Assembly (NCBI RefSeq): GCF_963678225.1
Contig: NZ_OY782763.1
Location: forward strand, 620,001-684,000
DNA length: 64,000 nucleotides
Direction: 5' to 3'
Origin: an uncultured Cohaesibacter sp.
Lineage (GTDB): Bacteria > Pseudomonadota > Alphaproteobacteria > Rhizobiales > Cohaesibacteraceae
This document shows positions 1-8,011 of the stretch, piece after piece. The first letter of the stretch is position 1; every line of letters begins with the position of its first letter. The position numbers and the translations under genes are program-made. The notes beneath the pieces were generated by a model. The model worked only from the letters and a program-made list of their open reading frames with translations. It searched no databases and was not told the DNA's origin.

Positions 1-768
1 CAACAGACTGACGCCACCAAGAACACCAGAAGCAATGGCGCGCATTTCCATGCCGTTACCTGCGGTATTCGGAATGAAGCCGATCTGTGCAGCAAAGATG
101 ATGCCAGCCAGCGCTGAGAGGATGCCGTTGATCGCATAAGCGGTCAGCTGCACGGTGTTGACGCGGATACCAAGCAGACGGGCCCCTTCCCTGTTGTCAC
201 CAACAGCGAAGATTGCATGTCCGAAAGCGGTGTAGCGCAGGAATATATGCGCAGCGGCCAACAGGAACAGAACCAGCCAGGCAAAGGGGGACAGGCCCAG
301 GAACCAGGCATGAGACAATCCCTTGAAGGCTTCCGGCAGACCTTCGATCCAGCTGCCGCCCGTGGTCAAATGCACACAGCCACGGAAGAAACCCAGCGTA
401 CCCAGTGTTGCCACAATGGCAGGCACCCGAAGAATGGCCACCATGAAACCATTGAACAAGCCACAAAGCAGCCCGACAAACAAGGCGACGCCAATGGCAG
501 GAACGATACCGAGGCCATCATTCATGCAGACACCTGCGATAGCCGCAGACAGCCCCATGATGGACCCGACCGAAACATCCAGCCCTCTGGTGGCCATCAC
601 CATGGTCGCGCCGATTGCCAGCACGAACAATGTGAGCGAGTTGCTGTAGATCGACAGAAGCGTTTCGATCCTGAGATAAGACGGATCGGAAATGGCGAGA
701 ATGGCCAGAAGCATCACGATAATGATGGCGACCGAAGCCTCGCGGTTATTTTGCAGAAAACGTATCAT
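1..768 (-). CDS. lsrC: AI-2 ABC transporter permease LsrC (3' end outside window)
   Basis: Inner-membrane permease of the Lsr importer for autoinducer-2, related to ribose-type (RbsC/BPD_transp_2) permeases. Translating the minus strand from ATG 768 gives about 256 residues with no stop before the window edge, so the C-terminus is missing. The N-terminus is a hydrophobic helix (MIRFLQNNREASVAIIIVML), followed by several more membrane segments and the family-typical 'ATRGLDVSVGSIMGLSAAIAG' region. The start codon shares one base with the lsrA stop (TGATG), a sign of translational coupling. The specific assignment to LsrC rather than another sugar permease rests on the neighbours lsrA, lsrF, lsrR and lsrK. 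The remaining importer genes (lsrD, lsrB) would be expected beyond the left edge. Confidence 0.87.
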   Translation of the reverse strand, partial: MIRFLQNNREASVAIIIVMLLAILAISDPSYLRIETLLSIYSNSLTLFVLAIGATMVMATRGLDVSVGSIMGLSAAIAGVCMNDGLGIVPAIGVALFVGLLCGLFNGFMVAILRVPAIVATLGTLGFFRGCVHLTTGGSWIEGLPEAFKGLSHAWFLGLSPFAWLVLFLLAAAHIFLRYTAFGHAIFAVGDNREGARLLGIRVNTVQLTAYAINGILSALAGIIFAAQIGFIPNTAGNGMEMRAIASGVLGGVSLL

Positions 769-2285
769 CAGGATGCTTTCGCCTCCTCTGCACTCACGCC
801 AAAGGACATCTGCGCTATGGCGTCGACCGTGATCTCATCCCCTTCGAGTTCGCCCGTTGGGTAGCCATGAGCCATAGTCAACACACGATGGCTCAAACGC
901 TGGATTTCGTCATGGTCGGAAGAAATCATCAGAATGGCGACGCCACTGTTGGCCAGATCGTCAATGATGCTGTAAATATCGGCACGAACCGCCACATCCA
1001 CGCCGCGGGTCGGTTCATCAAGAATAAGCACGCGCGGCTTGGCGGCGAGGCATTTTGCCAGCAGGATTTTCTGCTGGTTACCACCTGATAGCGTGCGTAC
1101 CGCTTGTGAAGACGTCGCACAGACAATGCCGAGTTCTTTCACATATTTCTGGAAACGCTCTTCTTCCTGTTTCAGCTGCAGCCACGAAGGCTCGCGGTGC
1201 AACACAAGCGAAGATGCATTCCAGCTCAAAGGCGCATCGACAAAAAGGCCACTGGTCTGGCGATCTTCAGGCAGATAGACAAGCCCGAGATCAAGACTGG
1301 CCTGAGGATCGGTATGCGTTGCATCCTGCCCTCCGATCAAAACCTTGCCGCGCGCAGCCTTGCGAATACCATAGATGGTTTCGGCCATCTCTGTGCGTCC
1401 AGAGCCAACAACGCCAGCCAGACCAAGAATCTCGCCTTCATGCAGCGTGAAGCTCAGATTGGCGAAGCCTTCTCCGCACAGATTGTCCACTTCGAGAACA
1501 ACCTTGCCATGATGGGTTTGCTGATGACGCTCACCCAGAACATTCTCGCTGCCACCCTCGACTTTTGTCATGGCCCGCACGATTTCTGCATCGGTATAGG
1601 ATTTAGGAGGCCCGGCCATCACAACGCGGCCATCGCGCAAGATACTCACGACATCCGCAATTTCGCGAATTTCATTCAGCTTGTGACTAATAAAGAAGAT
1701 CCCCACCCCTTGCGCAGCAAGAGCGCGCATACGGTCGAACAGCAGCTTCACTTCACGGGGGGTCAGCGCAGATGTCGGTTCGTCCAGAATGAGAATTTGT
1801 GCATCGCGGATCAAACCGCGCAGAATTTCGACCATTTGCTGGTCGGCAACTTCCAACTGACCTGCCGGAGACTGCAGATCCATATTGGTGCCAATCTCTT
1901 TGGCCAGCTCGACTAGGCGCGCGTGCAGGGCAACACGATTGCCTTTCATGTTCATGAGAACATTTTCTTCGATGCTGAGATTGGGAAAAAGCAATGGTTC
2001 CTGGGGAACCATATGGATGCCCATTTGGCGCGCCAAAACCGGGGTCAGTTTGTTGGCATGCTCACCATTGATATATAGGTCACCCTGGTCAACGCCATGC
2101 AGACCGGCAATGATGCGCATAAGCGTAGATTTGCCCGCCCCGTTGCCTCCCAGAAGGGCGTGAATTTGGCCGGACTCAAGAACGAGATCAACACCTTTAA
2201 GAACCGTTACATTCCCAAAAAACTTCCAGATGCTATCTGCTTTAATGAGCTGTTTGCGTTGGCCAGACGGCTTCGGATCCGTCAT
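768..2285 (-). CDS. lsrA: AI-2 import ATP-binding protein LsrA
   Basis: Double ABC ATPase that powers AI-2 import; 505 residues, normal for the family. The first ATPase half has Walker A GGNGAGKST near residue 48, signature LEVADQQMVEILRG and Walker B LILDEPTSAL. The second half has a degenerate Walker A (GVVGSGRTE), signature LSGGNQQK and Walker B LILDEPTRGVD, the usual pattern of sugar-type double ATPases. The stretches 'VPQEPLLFPNLSIEENVL' and 'LVYLPEDRQTSGL' closely resemble enterobacterial LsrA as I remember it. ATG 2285 is preferred over an upstream in-frame TTG (2303) because GAGGAG lies about 8 nt before it. It is downstream of lsrF and its stop overlaps the lsrC start. Confidence 0.93.
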   Translation of the reverse strand: MTDPKPSGQRKQLIKADSIWKFFGNVTVLKGVDLVLESGQIHALLGGNGAGKSTLMRIIAGLHGVDQGDLYINGEHANKLTPVLARQMGIHMVPQEPLLFPNLSIEENVLMNMKGNRVALHARLVELAKEIGTNMDLQSPAGQLEVADQQMVEILRGLIRDAQILILDEPTSALTPREVKLLFDRMRALAAQGVGIFFISHKLNEIREIADVVSILRDGRVVMAGPPKSYTDAEIVRAMTKVEGGSENVLGERHQQTHHGKVVLEVDNLCGEGFANLSFTLHEGEILGLAGVVGSGRTEMAETIYGIRKAARGKVLIGGQDATHTDPQASLDLGLVYLPEDRQTSGLFVDAPLSWNASSLVLHREPSWLQLKQEEERFQKYVKELGIVCATSSQAVRTLSGGNQQKILLAKCLAAKPRVLILDEPTRGVDVAVRADIYSIIDDLANSGVAILMISSDHDEIQRLSHRVLTMAHGYPTGELEGDEITVDAIAQMSFGVSAEEAKAS

Positions 2286-2317
2286 AACTGAAGCGCTCCT
2301 CAATCACTCTATTTTGT

Positions 2318-2369
2318 GCGGCTTCATGCCGCTTCCTCCCTCTGCGGCCTCGTCCCGGAGGTCGCAGAG
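2318..2369 (-). promoter_or_regulatory. Tandem stem-loops in the lsrF-lsrA intergenic region
   Basis: Two hairpins lie in the 108-nt gap. One has a 7-bp stem (2340-2346 with 2363-2369) continued after a mismatch by 4 bp (2348-2351 with 2358-2361). The other is a 5-bp GC stem (2318-2322 with 2328-2332). Neither is followed by a T-run on the minus strand, so a simple intrinsic terminator is unlikely. An mRNA-stability or processing element is inferred. Confidence 0.45.
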
Positions 2370-2393
2370 TCAAGTGCGTTTTACGCTCGCAGA

Positions 2394-3275
2394 TCAGGCA
2401 GATGCCTTTTCTGCTTCATAGAGTTCGAAGGCCTTTTCTGGCTTTTCACCATCGTGAACGATGGCACGAATTGCCTTGATCATGCCGACGGGGCTATCGG
2501 ACTGGAAGATATTACGTCCCATGTCCACACCATGTGCGCCCTGGTCGATAGCCTTGTAAGCCATTGTCAGTGCGTCCATTTCAGGCAGTTTCTTGCCGCC
2601 AGCAATCACGATCGGAACCGGGCAACCGGCAACGACTTTTTCAAAGCCTTCTTCGATGAAGTAGGATTTGACGATATGGGCGCCGAGCTCGGCACAGATA
2701 CGCGTTGCAAGGGAGAAGTAACGCTGATCGCGGGCCATATCTTTACCAACGCCGGTAACAGCCATTGTCGGAATGCCGTAGCGGTTGCCGGTATCGATCA
2801 GCTTGACCAGGTTGGCCAGAGACTGATGCTCATATTCAGCACCGACATAAACGTTGGTGGTAATTGCTGATGCGTTGAGGCGAATGGCATCTTCAATATC
2901 AACAGCAACCAGTTCACGGGACAGTTCTGTCAACACGCTCATACCGCCCGAGCAGCGCAGCACGACAGGCTTGCGGATGTCTGCCGGCATGGTCGCACGC
3001 AGGCCACCACGGGTGCACATCAGCACGTCTGTATATTCAGCAAGCGGACGGATCGTCAGATCAAGACGCTCCAGACCGGTAGCCGGCCCCTGAAAATAGC
3101 CATGGTCAAAAGCCAACATGACCGTATTGTTGCTCTTTTTCTGGAAAATGCGAGCCAAACGGTCCTGCATACCCCAGTCAAGTGCATTAGACCCTCTTAC
3201 AGGGAATGGCTTGGTTTCTACTGGAACATCAACGCCGAAGTCCTTGCCTTCTTTAATGTCATCGATATCAGCCAT
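2394..3275 (-). CDS. lsrF: 3-hydroxy-5-phosphonooxypentane-2,4-dione thiolase LsrF
   Basis: Terminal enzyme of phospho-AI-2 breakdown, transferring an acetyl group from the isomerised phospho-AI-2 to CoA. It belongs to the class I aldolase-like (DeoC/LacD) TIM-barrel family. 293 residues against 291 in E. coli. The sequence tracks E. coli LsrF closely, with '[13 protein letters not shown]', '[16 protein letters not shown]', '[11 protein letters not shown]' and '[13 protein letters not shown]'; the Schiff-base lysine region is '[13 protein letters not shown]'. ATG 3275 is chosen over the longer reading frame (3347) because GGAGG is correctly spaced just upstream and MADIDDIK matches the known N-terminus. 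It is the first gene of the minus-strand lsr operon, whereas in E. coli lsrF follows the transporter genes. Confidence 0.94.
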   Translation of the reverse strand: MADIDDIKEGKDFGVDVPVETKPFPVRGSNALDWGMQDRLARIFQKKSNNTVMLAFDHGYFQGPATGLERLDLTIRPLAEYTDVLMCTRGGLRATMPADIRKPVVLRCSGGMSVLTELSRELVAVDIEDAIRLNASAITTNVYVGAEYEHQSLANLVKLIDTGNRYGIPTMAVTGVGKDMARDQRYFSLATRICAELGAHIVKSYFIEEGFEKVVAGCPVPIVIAGGKKLPEMDALTMAYKAIDQGAHGVDMGRNIFQSDSPVGMIKAIRAIVHDGEKPEKAFELYEAEKASA

Positions 3276-3634
3276 GAATTTCCTCCGTGTTAAAGTCGAC
3301 ATGGTGATGCTTGGTGGCACCATCTCAATGTGTCCCAAGGCGTTCACATGAACAGAACGCCATCAAATTCTCATAAAAGCTAAGCGCAGCAACTGGGTTC
3401 TGTCAACCCAAATTTGGCGTCATATGTTTCATAGGTGGACATATGATCATTAATTTCGATACCACCTTTTGCGTACAACTTTAGTTATCATTATGAAATA
3501 TATACATATTTATAACTTTCTAGTACAATTCTAAATAAAAGAAAATTTTTATGCGCGAAGAAAGGGTTGATCACAATGCAGTTATGTGATCATATGAACG
3601 CACACTTCACCAAATCATCAGACATGTGATCACA
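3276..3634. promoter_or_regulatory. Divergent lsrF/lsrR control region with operator-like repeats
   Basis: AT-rich 350-bp region between divergent genes. Symmetrical elements: TGATCACA (3568-3575) facing TGTGATCA (3585-3592) with a 9-nt spacer; a perfect palindrome TGTGATCACA (3625-3634) that covers the GTG start option of lsrR; TCATATG (3420-3426) facing CATATGA (3440-3446); and GGCGTTC (3339-3345) facing GAACGCC (3355-3361). A minus-strand promoter candidate for lsrF has a perfect TTGACA (3401-3406), an 18-nt spacer and TAGCTT (3377-3382), a poor -10. A plus-strand -10 candidate TACAAT lies at 3524-3529. LsrR family members repress both lsr operons until phospho-AI-2 binds; assigning these repeats to LsrR or to a CRP-like factor is inference. 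Confidence 0.6.
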
Positions 3635-4606
3635 ATGAGCGACGACAGCAAATTTGAACATCATGATGCCGAACTACTGAGCCGCGTGGCATGGTATTAT
3701 TATCATGACGGAATGACCCAGAGTGAGATCGGAAACATCCTCAATCTGTCACGCATCAAGATTTCCAGAATGCTGGAAAAGGGTCGCAAGATGGGATTGA
3801 TTCATATTCATATCAATTCCAGCTATGGCGGATGCTTCGAACTAGAAGGTCGTTTGCAGCAACTATTCGGCTTACAAGAAGCCCGAGTCATTCCTGCAGA
3901 CGATGGTGAGCATTCAACTGAACGCATAGCAGAAGCCGCCAGTCAATATCTCATGGGCAAACTGAACAATGCCGATCTCCTCGCTGTTGGGTGGGGGGCG
4001 ACAGTTATGGGAGCCTTGCAAAGACTGGCACAAACCCTGTCTCACAGAGATATCTCGCTGGTCAGTCTCACCGGTGGTGTCGCCGCCTATATAGAAGGTG
4101 TCGCGACGGGCCGCACGGCTCAGAATGTCCACCTGATTCCCGCTCCCTTGATGGTTTCCAGTCAGGAACTGGCCCAAAGCCTGAGGAGCGAGCGCCATGT
4201 TGTCGACGTGATGGACATGGCCAGAACAGCCAATTATGCGCTTGTTGGTGTCGGCTCCGTCGCCAATCAGGCCACATTGATCACCTCCGGTTATGCAACC
4301 GGATCTCAGTTTGAGGCTTTCCGGCGCCAGGGCGCGGTGGGAGACCTCATTGCAATTTTCTATGACAAAGATGGCAATGTTCTCGATTTGCCTTTTCACG
4401 ACAACCTTATTGGTCTGGATCTCCAGGCCTTGCGGGAAATTCCCAATGTTGTCGCGGCAGCCTGCGGGCAAACAAAGGTCGAGGCCATTAGAGCTGCTGC
4501 CCGCGGTAAGCACTTTAATGTGCTCATTACCGATGAGCCGACAGCTCTCGCCATAATTGAGGGAGAGAGTCATGACACAGAAAGAGGGATACGTTCTGGC
4601 GATTGA
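3635..4606 (+). CDS. lsrR: Transcriptional repressor LsrR (SorC family)
   Basis: Represses the lsr operons and is released by phosphorylated AI-2. 323 residues from ATG 3635 (E. coli 317). An N-terminal helix-turn-helix is seen at 'MTQSEIGNILNLSRIKISRML' (about residues 29-50). A sugar-phosphate-binding SorC domain follows, with 'VSLTGGVAAYIEG', 'LIPAPLMVSSQELAQSLR' and 'FNVLITDEPTALAII'. GTG 3626 is an alternative start lying inside a TGTGATCACA palindrome. Neither start has a clear Shine-Dalgarno sequence, so the start is uncertain by three codons. Its 3' end overlaps lsrK by 35 nt. It is divergent from lsrF, the usual arrangement for an autoregulated repressor. Confidence 0.92.
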   Translation: MSDDSKFEHHDAELLSRVAWYYYHDGMTQSEIGNILNLSRIKISRMLEKGRKMGLIHIHINSSYGGCFELEGRLQQLFGLQEARVIPADDGEHSTERIAEAASQYLMGKLNNADLLAVGWGATVMGALQRLAQTLSHRDISLVSLTGGVAAYIEGVATGRTAQNVHLIPAPLMVSSQELAQSLRSERHVVDVMDMARTANYALVGVGSVANQATLITSGYATGSQFEAFRRQGAVGDLIAIFYDKDGNVLDLPFHDNLIGLDLQALREIPNVVAAACGQTKVEAIRAAARGKHFNVLITDEPTALAIIEGESHDTERGIRSGD

Positions 4607-6143
4607 TGCCGGAACCGGCAGCGGCCGAGCGGTCATTTTTGACAGCGCAGGCCATCAGATCGCAGTGGGTCAGGAGGAATGGACCCATCTCAGCGATCCG
4701 AGATATCCCGGCTCCATGGAGTTCGACTGCAAAGCCAACTGGAAACTGTTGAGCAAATGCGTCCGTGAAGCACTGACCAATGCCGGTCTGAAAGGATCGG
4801 ATATCCGCGCAGTGAGCGCCACCAGCATGCGCGAAGCCATCGTCACCTATGACAAGGATGGCGGCGAGCTATGGGCCTGCGCCAACGTGGATTCCCGCGC
4901 TTCGGCAGAAGTGCACGAGTTGCAGGCCAAAAGCCCGGAGCTTGAGCGCTATGCTTATTCCATCAGCGGACAAAGTTTCGCATTGGGCGCCATTCCGCGC
5001 CTGAAATGGCTCGAAAAGCATCTGCCAGACGTCTATGCCAATATGGCAACCATGTCGATGTTGTCAGACTGGATTCTGGCGCGCCTGTCCGGCGTTATCT
5101 CTTCCGACCCGTCCAATGCGGGCACAACGGGCATATTCTCGCTGGAAACCCGCACATGGGATCTGGAGATCGCCCGTCGCGCCGGTATCCGGGATGATAT
5201 CTTCCCACCCGTCGTTGAAACCGGCACCCCCATTGGCAAGGTAACAGCTGAGGCAGCCGAAGAAACCGGCCTTGCAGAAGGCACGATTGTTGTCATGGGT
5301 GGTGGTGACGTGCAGATGGGGGCCTTGGGGCTTGGGGTTTCCCGCCCCGGCCATGCAGCCGTCTTGGGTGGCACCTTCTGGCAGGAAGTCGTCAACATCC
5401 CCGAGCCGATTGCCGATCCGGACATGCGCATTCGCATCAACCCTCACGTGGTGCCGGGCGTCAGTCAGGCCGAAGGCATCGCCTTCATGGTGGGCATGAC
5501 CACCCGCTGGTTCCGCGACGCCTTCTGTCAGGAAGAAATGCGCATCGCAAAGGAACGGGGCACAGATGCCTATGCGCTTCTGGAAGAAGCCTCGGCCAAA
5601 GTGCCGGTTGGTGCCAATGGCATCATCCCCATCTTCAGCGACGTGATGAATTTGGGTGCCTGGTATCATGCCGCGCCTTCCCTGCTTAATCTATCTCTCG
5701 ATGCCAGCAAATGCGGCAAGCCGGAAATCTTCCGGGCCATTCAAGAAAACGCGGCCATTGTTGCCTCCGAGAATCTCAATCTCGCAGCCAATTTGGCGGG
5801 TGTTCAGCTTGATGAACTTGTGTTCGCTGGTGGCGCCTCGAAGGGCAAACTTTGGGGACAGATCCTCGCAGACGCGGTTGGTCTCCCGGTCAAGGTGCCG
5901 GAAGTCACAGAAGCAACCGCCTTCGCGGGTGGACTGGCCGCATGGGTCGGCCTTGGCGTCTACAGCTCGCTGCCCGAAGCGGCAGATGCCACCGTACGTT
6001 GGGCCCGCCGCATAGAACCGGATACCGAGAAGCACTCCCTCTATACCGAGTTGGCAGACCGTTGGCGTCAGGCTTATGCCCCTCAGCGCGCACTGGTTCA
6101 AAACAAAGTGACGCAATCCATGTGGAAGGCCCCGGGGCTATAA
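4572..6143 (+). CDS. lsrK: Autoinducer-2 kinase LsrK
   Basis: FGGY-family kinase that phosphorylates cytoplasmic AI-2, trapping it and producing the LsrR inducer. 523 residues (E. coli 530). The phosphate-binding motif 'AIDAGTGSGRAVIFD' is at the N-terminus, the substrate stretch 'YPGSMEFDCKANWKLL' follows, and the C-terminal ATPase lobe has 'LVFAGGASKGKLWGQILAD' and 'VPEVTEATAFAGGLAA'. ATG 4572 has GGGAGAGAG directly upstream; a TTG 15 nt earlier is less likely. The start lies 35 nt inside lsrR in another frame, so the two are probably co-translated. A cupin gene follows after 221 nt. Confidence 0.94.
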   Translation: MTQKEGYVLAIDAGTGSGRAVIFDSAGHQIAVGQEEWTHLSDPRYPGSMEFDCKANWKLLSKCVREALTNAGLKGSDIRAVSATSMREAIVTYDKDGGELWACANVDSRASAEVHELQAKSPELERYAYSISGQSFALGAIPRLKWLEKHLPDVYANMATMSMLSDWILARLSGVISSDPSNAGTTGIFSLETRTWDLEIARRAGIRDDIFPPVVETGTPIGKVTAEAAEETGLAEGTIVVMGGGDVQMGALGLGVSRPGHAAVLGGTFWQEVVNIPEPIADPDMRIRINPHVVPGVSQAEGIAFMVGMTTRWFRDAFCQEEMRIAKERGTDAYALLEEASAKVPVGANGIIPIFSDVMNLGAWYHAAPSLLNLSLDASKCGKPEIFRAIQENAAIVASENLNLAANLAGVQLDELVFAGGASKGKLWGQILADAVGLPVKVPEVTEATAFAGGLAAWVGLGVYSSLPEAADATVRWARRIEPDTEKHSLYTELADRWRQAYAPQRALVQNKVTQSMWKAPGL

Positions 6144-6199
6144 CCACGCACTTAAGGATCTTCAGCTTCCAAGGTCTGTCGATCCAGCGATCCAAACAA

Positions 6200-6231
6200 G
6201 GCATGACGGCTGCCGATTTCTCCGTCATGCC
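6200..6231 (+). repeat. Perfect 10-bp inverted repeat after lsrK
   Basis: GGCATGACGG (6200-6209) and CCGTCATGCC (6222-6231) form a perfect stem with a 12-nt loop in the 221-nt gap between lsrK and the cupin gene. There is no T-run, so it is more likely an RNA stability or processing hairpin, or an operator, than an intrinsic terminator. Confidence 0.5.
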
Positions 6232-6364
6232 AGTTCAGTCGGCCCAGAATACGTGGCCAAATAAAACACGAACGCATTCCCTGACGAGAGACCATCTGGT
6301 GGGTCAGGATAAATGCCAAAGAAAGAGGCTACGTTTTCTATTTGAAATAGGCGTAGGCGGAACC

Positions 6365-6742
6365 ATGTTCAAAACAAAAGAAGGCGATCACTCATACCGT
6401 TTCGAAGATCACGGGCCTAAATATCTTCAGCGAGGCCCAAGATCCGACATCGGCGTTGTCACCTTGCAGCCCGGCCAACATTTCGCGACTCACAAGCATT
6501 GCGTAATCGAGGAGAATTTCCTCACGATCGAAGGCGAAGTGCATATGTATGTGAACGGCGAATTGCACAAGCTCGGCGTCGGGGATTTCCTCCGTTGCGA
6601 TCCAGGCGAGGCGCATTATGTGATCAACAAGGGAGAAACCCCTTGGAAAGCTGTCTTTATCAAGGCCCCTTACAACCCCAAGGACGGTACCCCGATCGAA
6701 TGGGAGCCGGGCGACGACCCGTCCGTATTCGCGTCCATCTGA
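6365..6742 (+). CDS. Small single-domain cupin protein in the lsr locus
   Basis: 125-residue protein with a complete cupin fold. Motif 1, G(X)5HXH(X)4E(X)6G, is met exactly by 'GQHFATHKHCVIEENFLTIEG' (about residues 37-57, broken here only as a pattern). Motif 2 is seen as 'GDFLRCDPGEAHYVIN', with aspartate where the first proline is usual. The two His, Glu and later His could bind a metal. Function is unknown. Lying downstream of lsrK on the same strand, it may act on AI-2 or phospho-AI-2. E. coli LsrG, the phospho-AI-2 isomerase, is a different fold (ABM-type), and no LsrG is visible in this window, so a replacement role is possible but untested. ATG 6365 was chosen because the cupin domain begins just after it; the frame is open far upstream only because it overlaps lsrK. 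Confidence 0.8.
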   Translation: MFKTKEGDHSYRFEDHGPKYLQRGPRSDIGVVTLQPGQHFATHKHCVIEENFLTIEGEVHMYVNGELHKLGVGDFLRCDPGEAHYVINKGETPWKAVFIKAPYNPKDGTPIEWEPGDDPSVFASI

Positions 6743-6840
6743 CACACAAGGCGAGCGCGGACATCAAATGGCACGATCTCTCCCCCGCCTGCCGCGCTCG
6801 TTACTTACACAATTGTAACTTTGGAATCCTCCCTGAAAGA

Positions 6841-6889
6841 GAGTACCCTTCATCCCAAGAGATGAGATGAGGGGTACCCTCATTTTTTT
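6841..6889 (+). terminator. Intrinsic terminator after the cupin gene
   Basis: GAGTACCCTTCATC (6841-6854) pairs imperfectly with GATGAGGGGTACCCTC (6866-6881), followed by a seven-T run (6883-6889). It probably ends the lsrR-lsrK-cupin transcript and separates it from pdxY. Confidence 0.75.
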
Positions 6890-7016
6890 ATTTCCCAAGC
6901 CGGGTTTGATACAAGACATAAGCGGACATTCCCAGCCCTCCCCTTCCCCAAGCAAGATACCTGCCCGCAAGGAGGCTCACCCAATCTTGCCTCTTTCCAA
7001 GAAAGGAAGATCCGTC

Positions 7017-7870
7017 ATGAAAGGTGTTCTTTCCATTCAGTCCCATGTGACTTATGGCCATGCAGGCAATAGCGCCGCAGTCTTTCCGATGCAGCGCATG
7101 GGTCTCGAGGTGTGGCCAATCCACACGGTCCATTTTTCCAATCACACCCAGTATAATCAGGGCTGGACCGGCAACGTTGTCGCGGGAGAGGCCATTGCCG
7201 AGATATTCGAAGGGCTGGAAAAGATCGGCGTCCTTGAGAATATCCGGGCAATCGTCACGGGCTATCTGGGCGATGCATCCCATTGCGATGTAATCGCCAA
7301 CATTGTCAAGAAGGCCAAGGCCGCCAATCCCGATTGTCTTTATCTGTGTGACCCGGTGATGGGCGATCCGGAAAAAGGCTGCATCGTCAGTGATGGCGTC
7401 GCAGAAAGCCTGGTCGGCACCCTTATGCCCATGGCCGACATTCTGGTGCCCAACCAGTTCGAACTGACCCGCTTTACCGGTCAGGACATTCACAGCATGG
7501 AAGACGCGGTAGTGGCCTGTGAGAAGGCGCTGGCTTTGGGCCCGAATCTCGTGCTTGCCAAGCATCTGCACGGCGTAAAGGGCGATCAATTCTCCATGCT
7601 GATGGCATCGAGCCAAGGCAATTATCTGGCCCAGCGCCCTCACCTGAGCTTCCGAGGGAACCGGTAGGCGTCGGCGACATGATCTCGGCAACCTTCCTTG
7701 CCGGATTGATCAATGGCCTTGAAGCCCCGCAGGCACTGGAACATTGCAACAATGCGGTTTATGGCATTCTGCAAGAAACCGCCGCGTCCAGCCAATGGGA
7801 GCTTCAGCTCATTGCAGGCCAGAAGCAGTTTGAAACCCCGTCAAACAGCTTCAAGGTTGCCCAACTCTAA
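7017..7870 (+). pseudogene. pdxY: Pyridoxal kinase PdxY, frameshifted
   Basis: Salvage kinase making pyridoxal 5'-phosphate from pyridoxal (ribokinase superfamily). The first frame (7017-7667) carries the PdxY N-terminus 'SIQSHVTYGHAGNSAAVFPM', 'FSNHTQYNQGWTG', 'CDPVMGDPEKGCIV' and 'DILVPNQFELTRFTG', then stops at TAG 7665-7667. The next frame continues the same protein, giving 'EPVGVGDMISATFLAGL' (the catalytic GVGD loop) to a stop at 7868-7870. The join fits one missing base near the GGG at 7656-7658: a fourth G would restore a protein of about 284 residues, the normal length. This is either a real null mutation or a sequencing error in a short G-run. Translation start ATG 7017 follows AAAGGAAG. 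Confidence 0.88.
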
Positions 7871-7902
7871 AGGCCACTGCTCCATTTTAATGCCCCAGCA
7901 AC

Positions 7903-7936
7903 AAATGCCCGTCTCACATTCTGAGTCGGGCATTTT
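7903..7936 (+). terminator. Terminator hairpin after pdxY
   Basis: AAATGCCCG (7903-7911) and CGGGCATTT (7927-7935) form a 9-bp stem, extended inside by CTCA/TGAG, followed by a short T stretch. It could also serve the opposite strand after the AEC transporter gene. Confidence 0.65.
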
Positions 7937-8011
7937 CTATCGCATTCCTCAAACGCACCACGGTCAAAGCCAAAGCCCTTCGACCCCACAAAGGCATGGA
8001 GGCAAGTCCAC

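Noticed and set aside
217-864. Plus-strand ORF of 215 codons near the left edge
   Set aside because: Antisense to lsrC and the end of lsrA; low-complexity product. The lsrC frame is better supported by membrane helices and family motifs.
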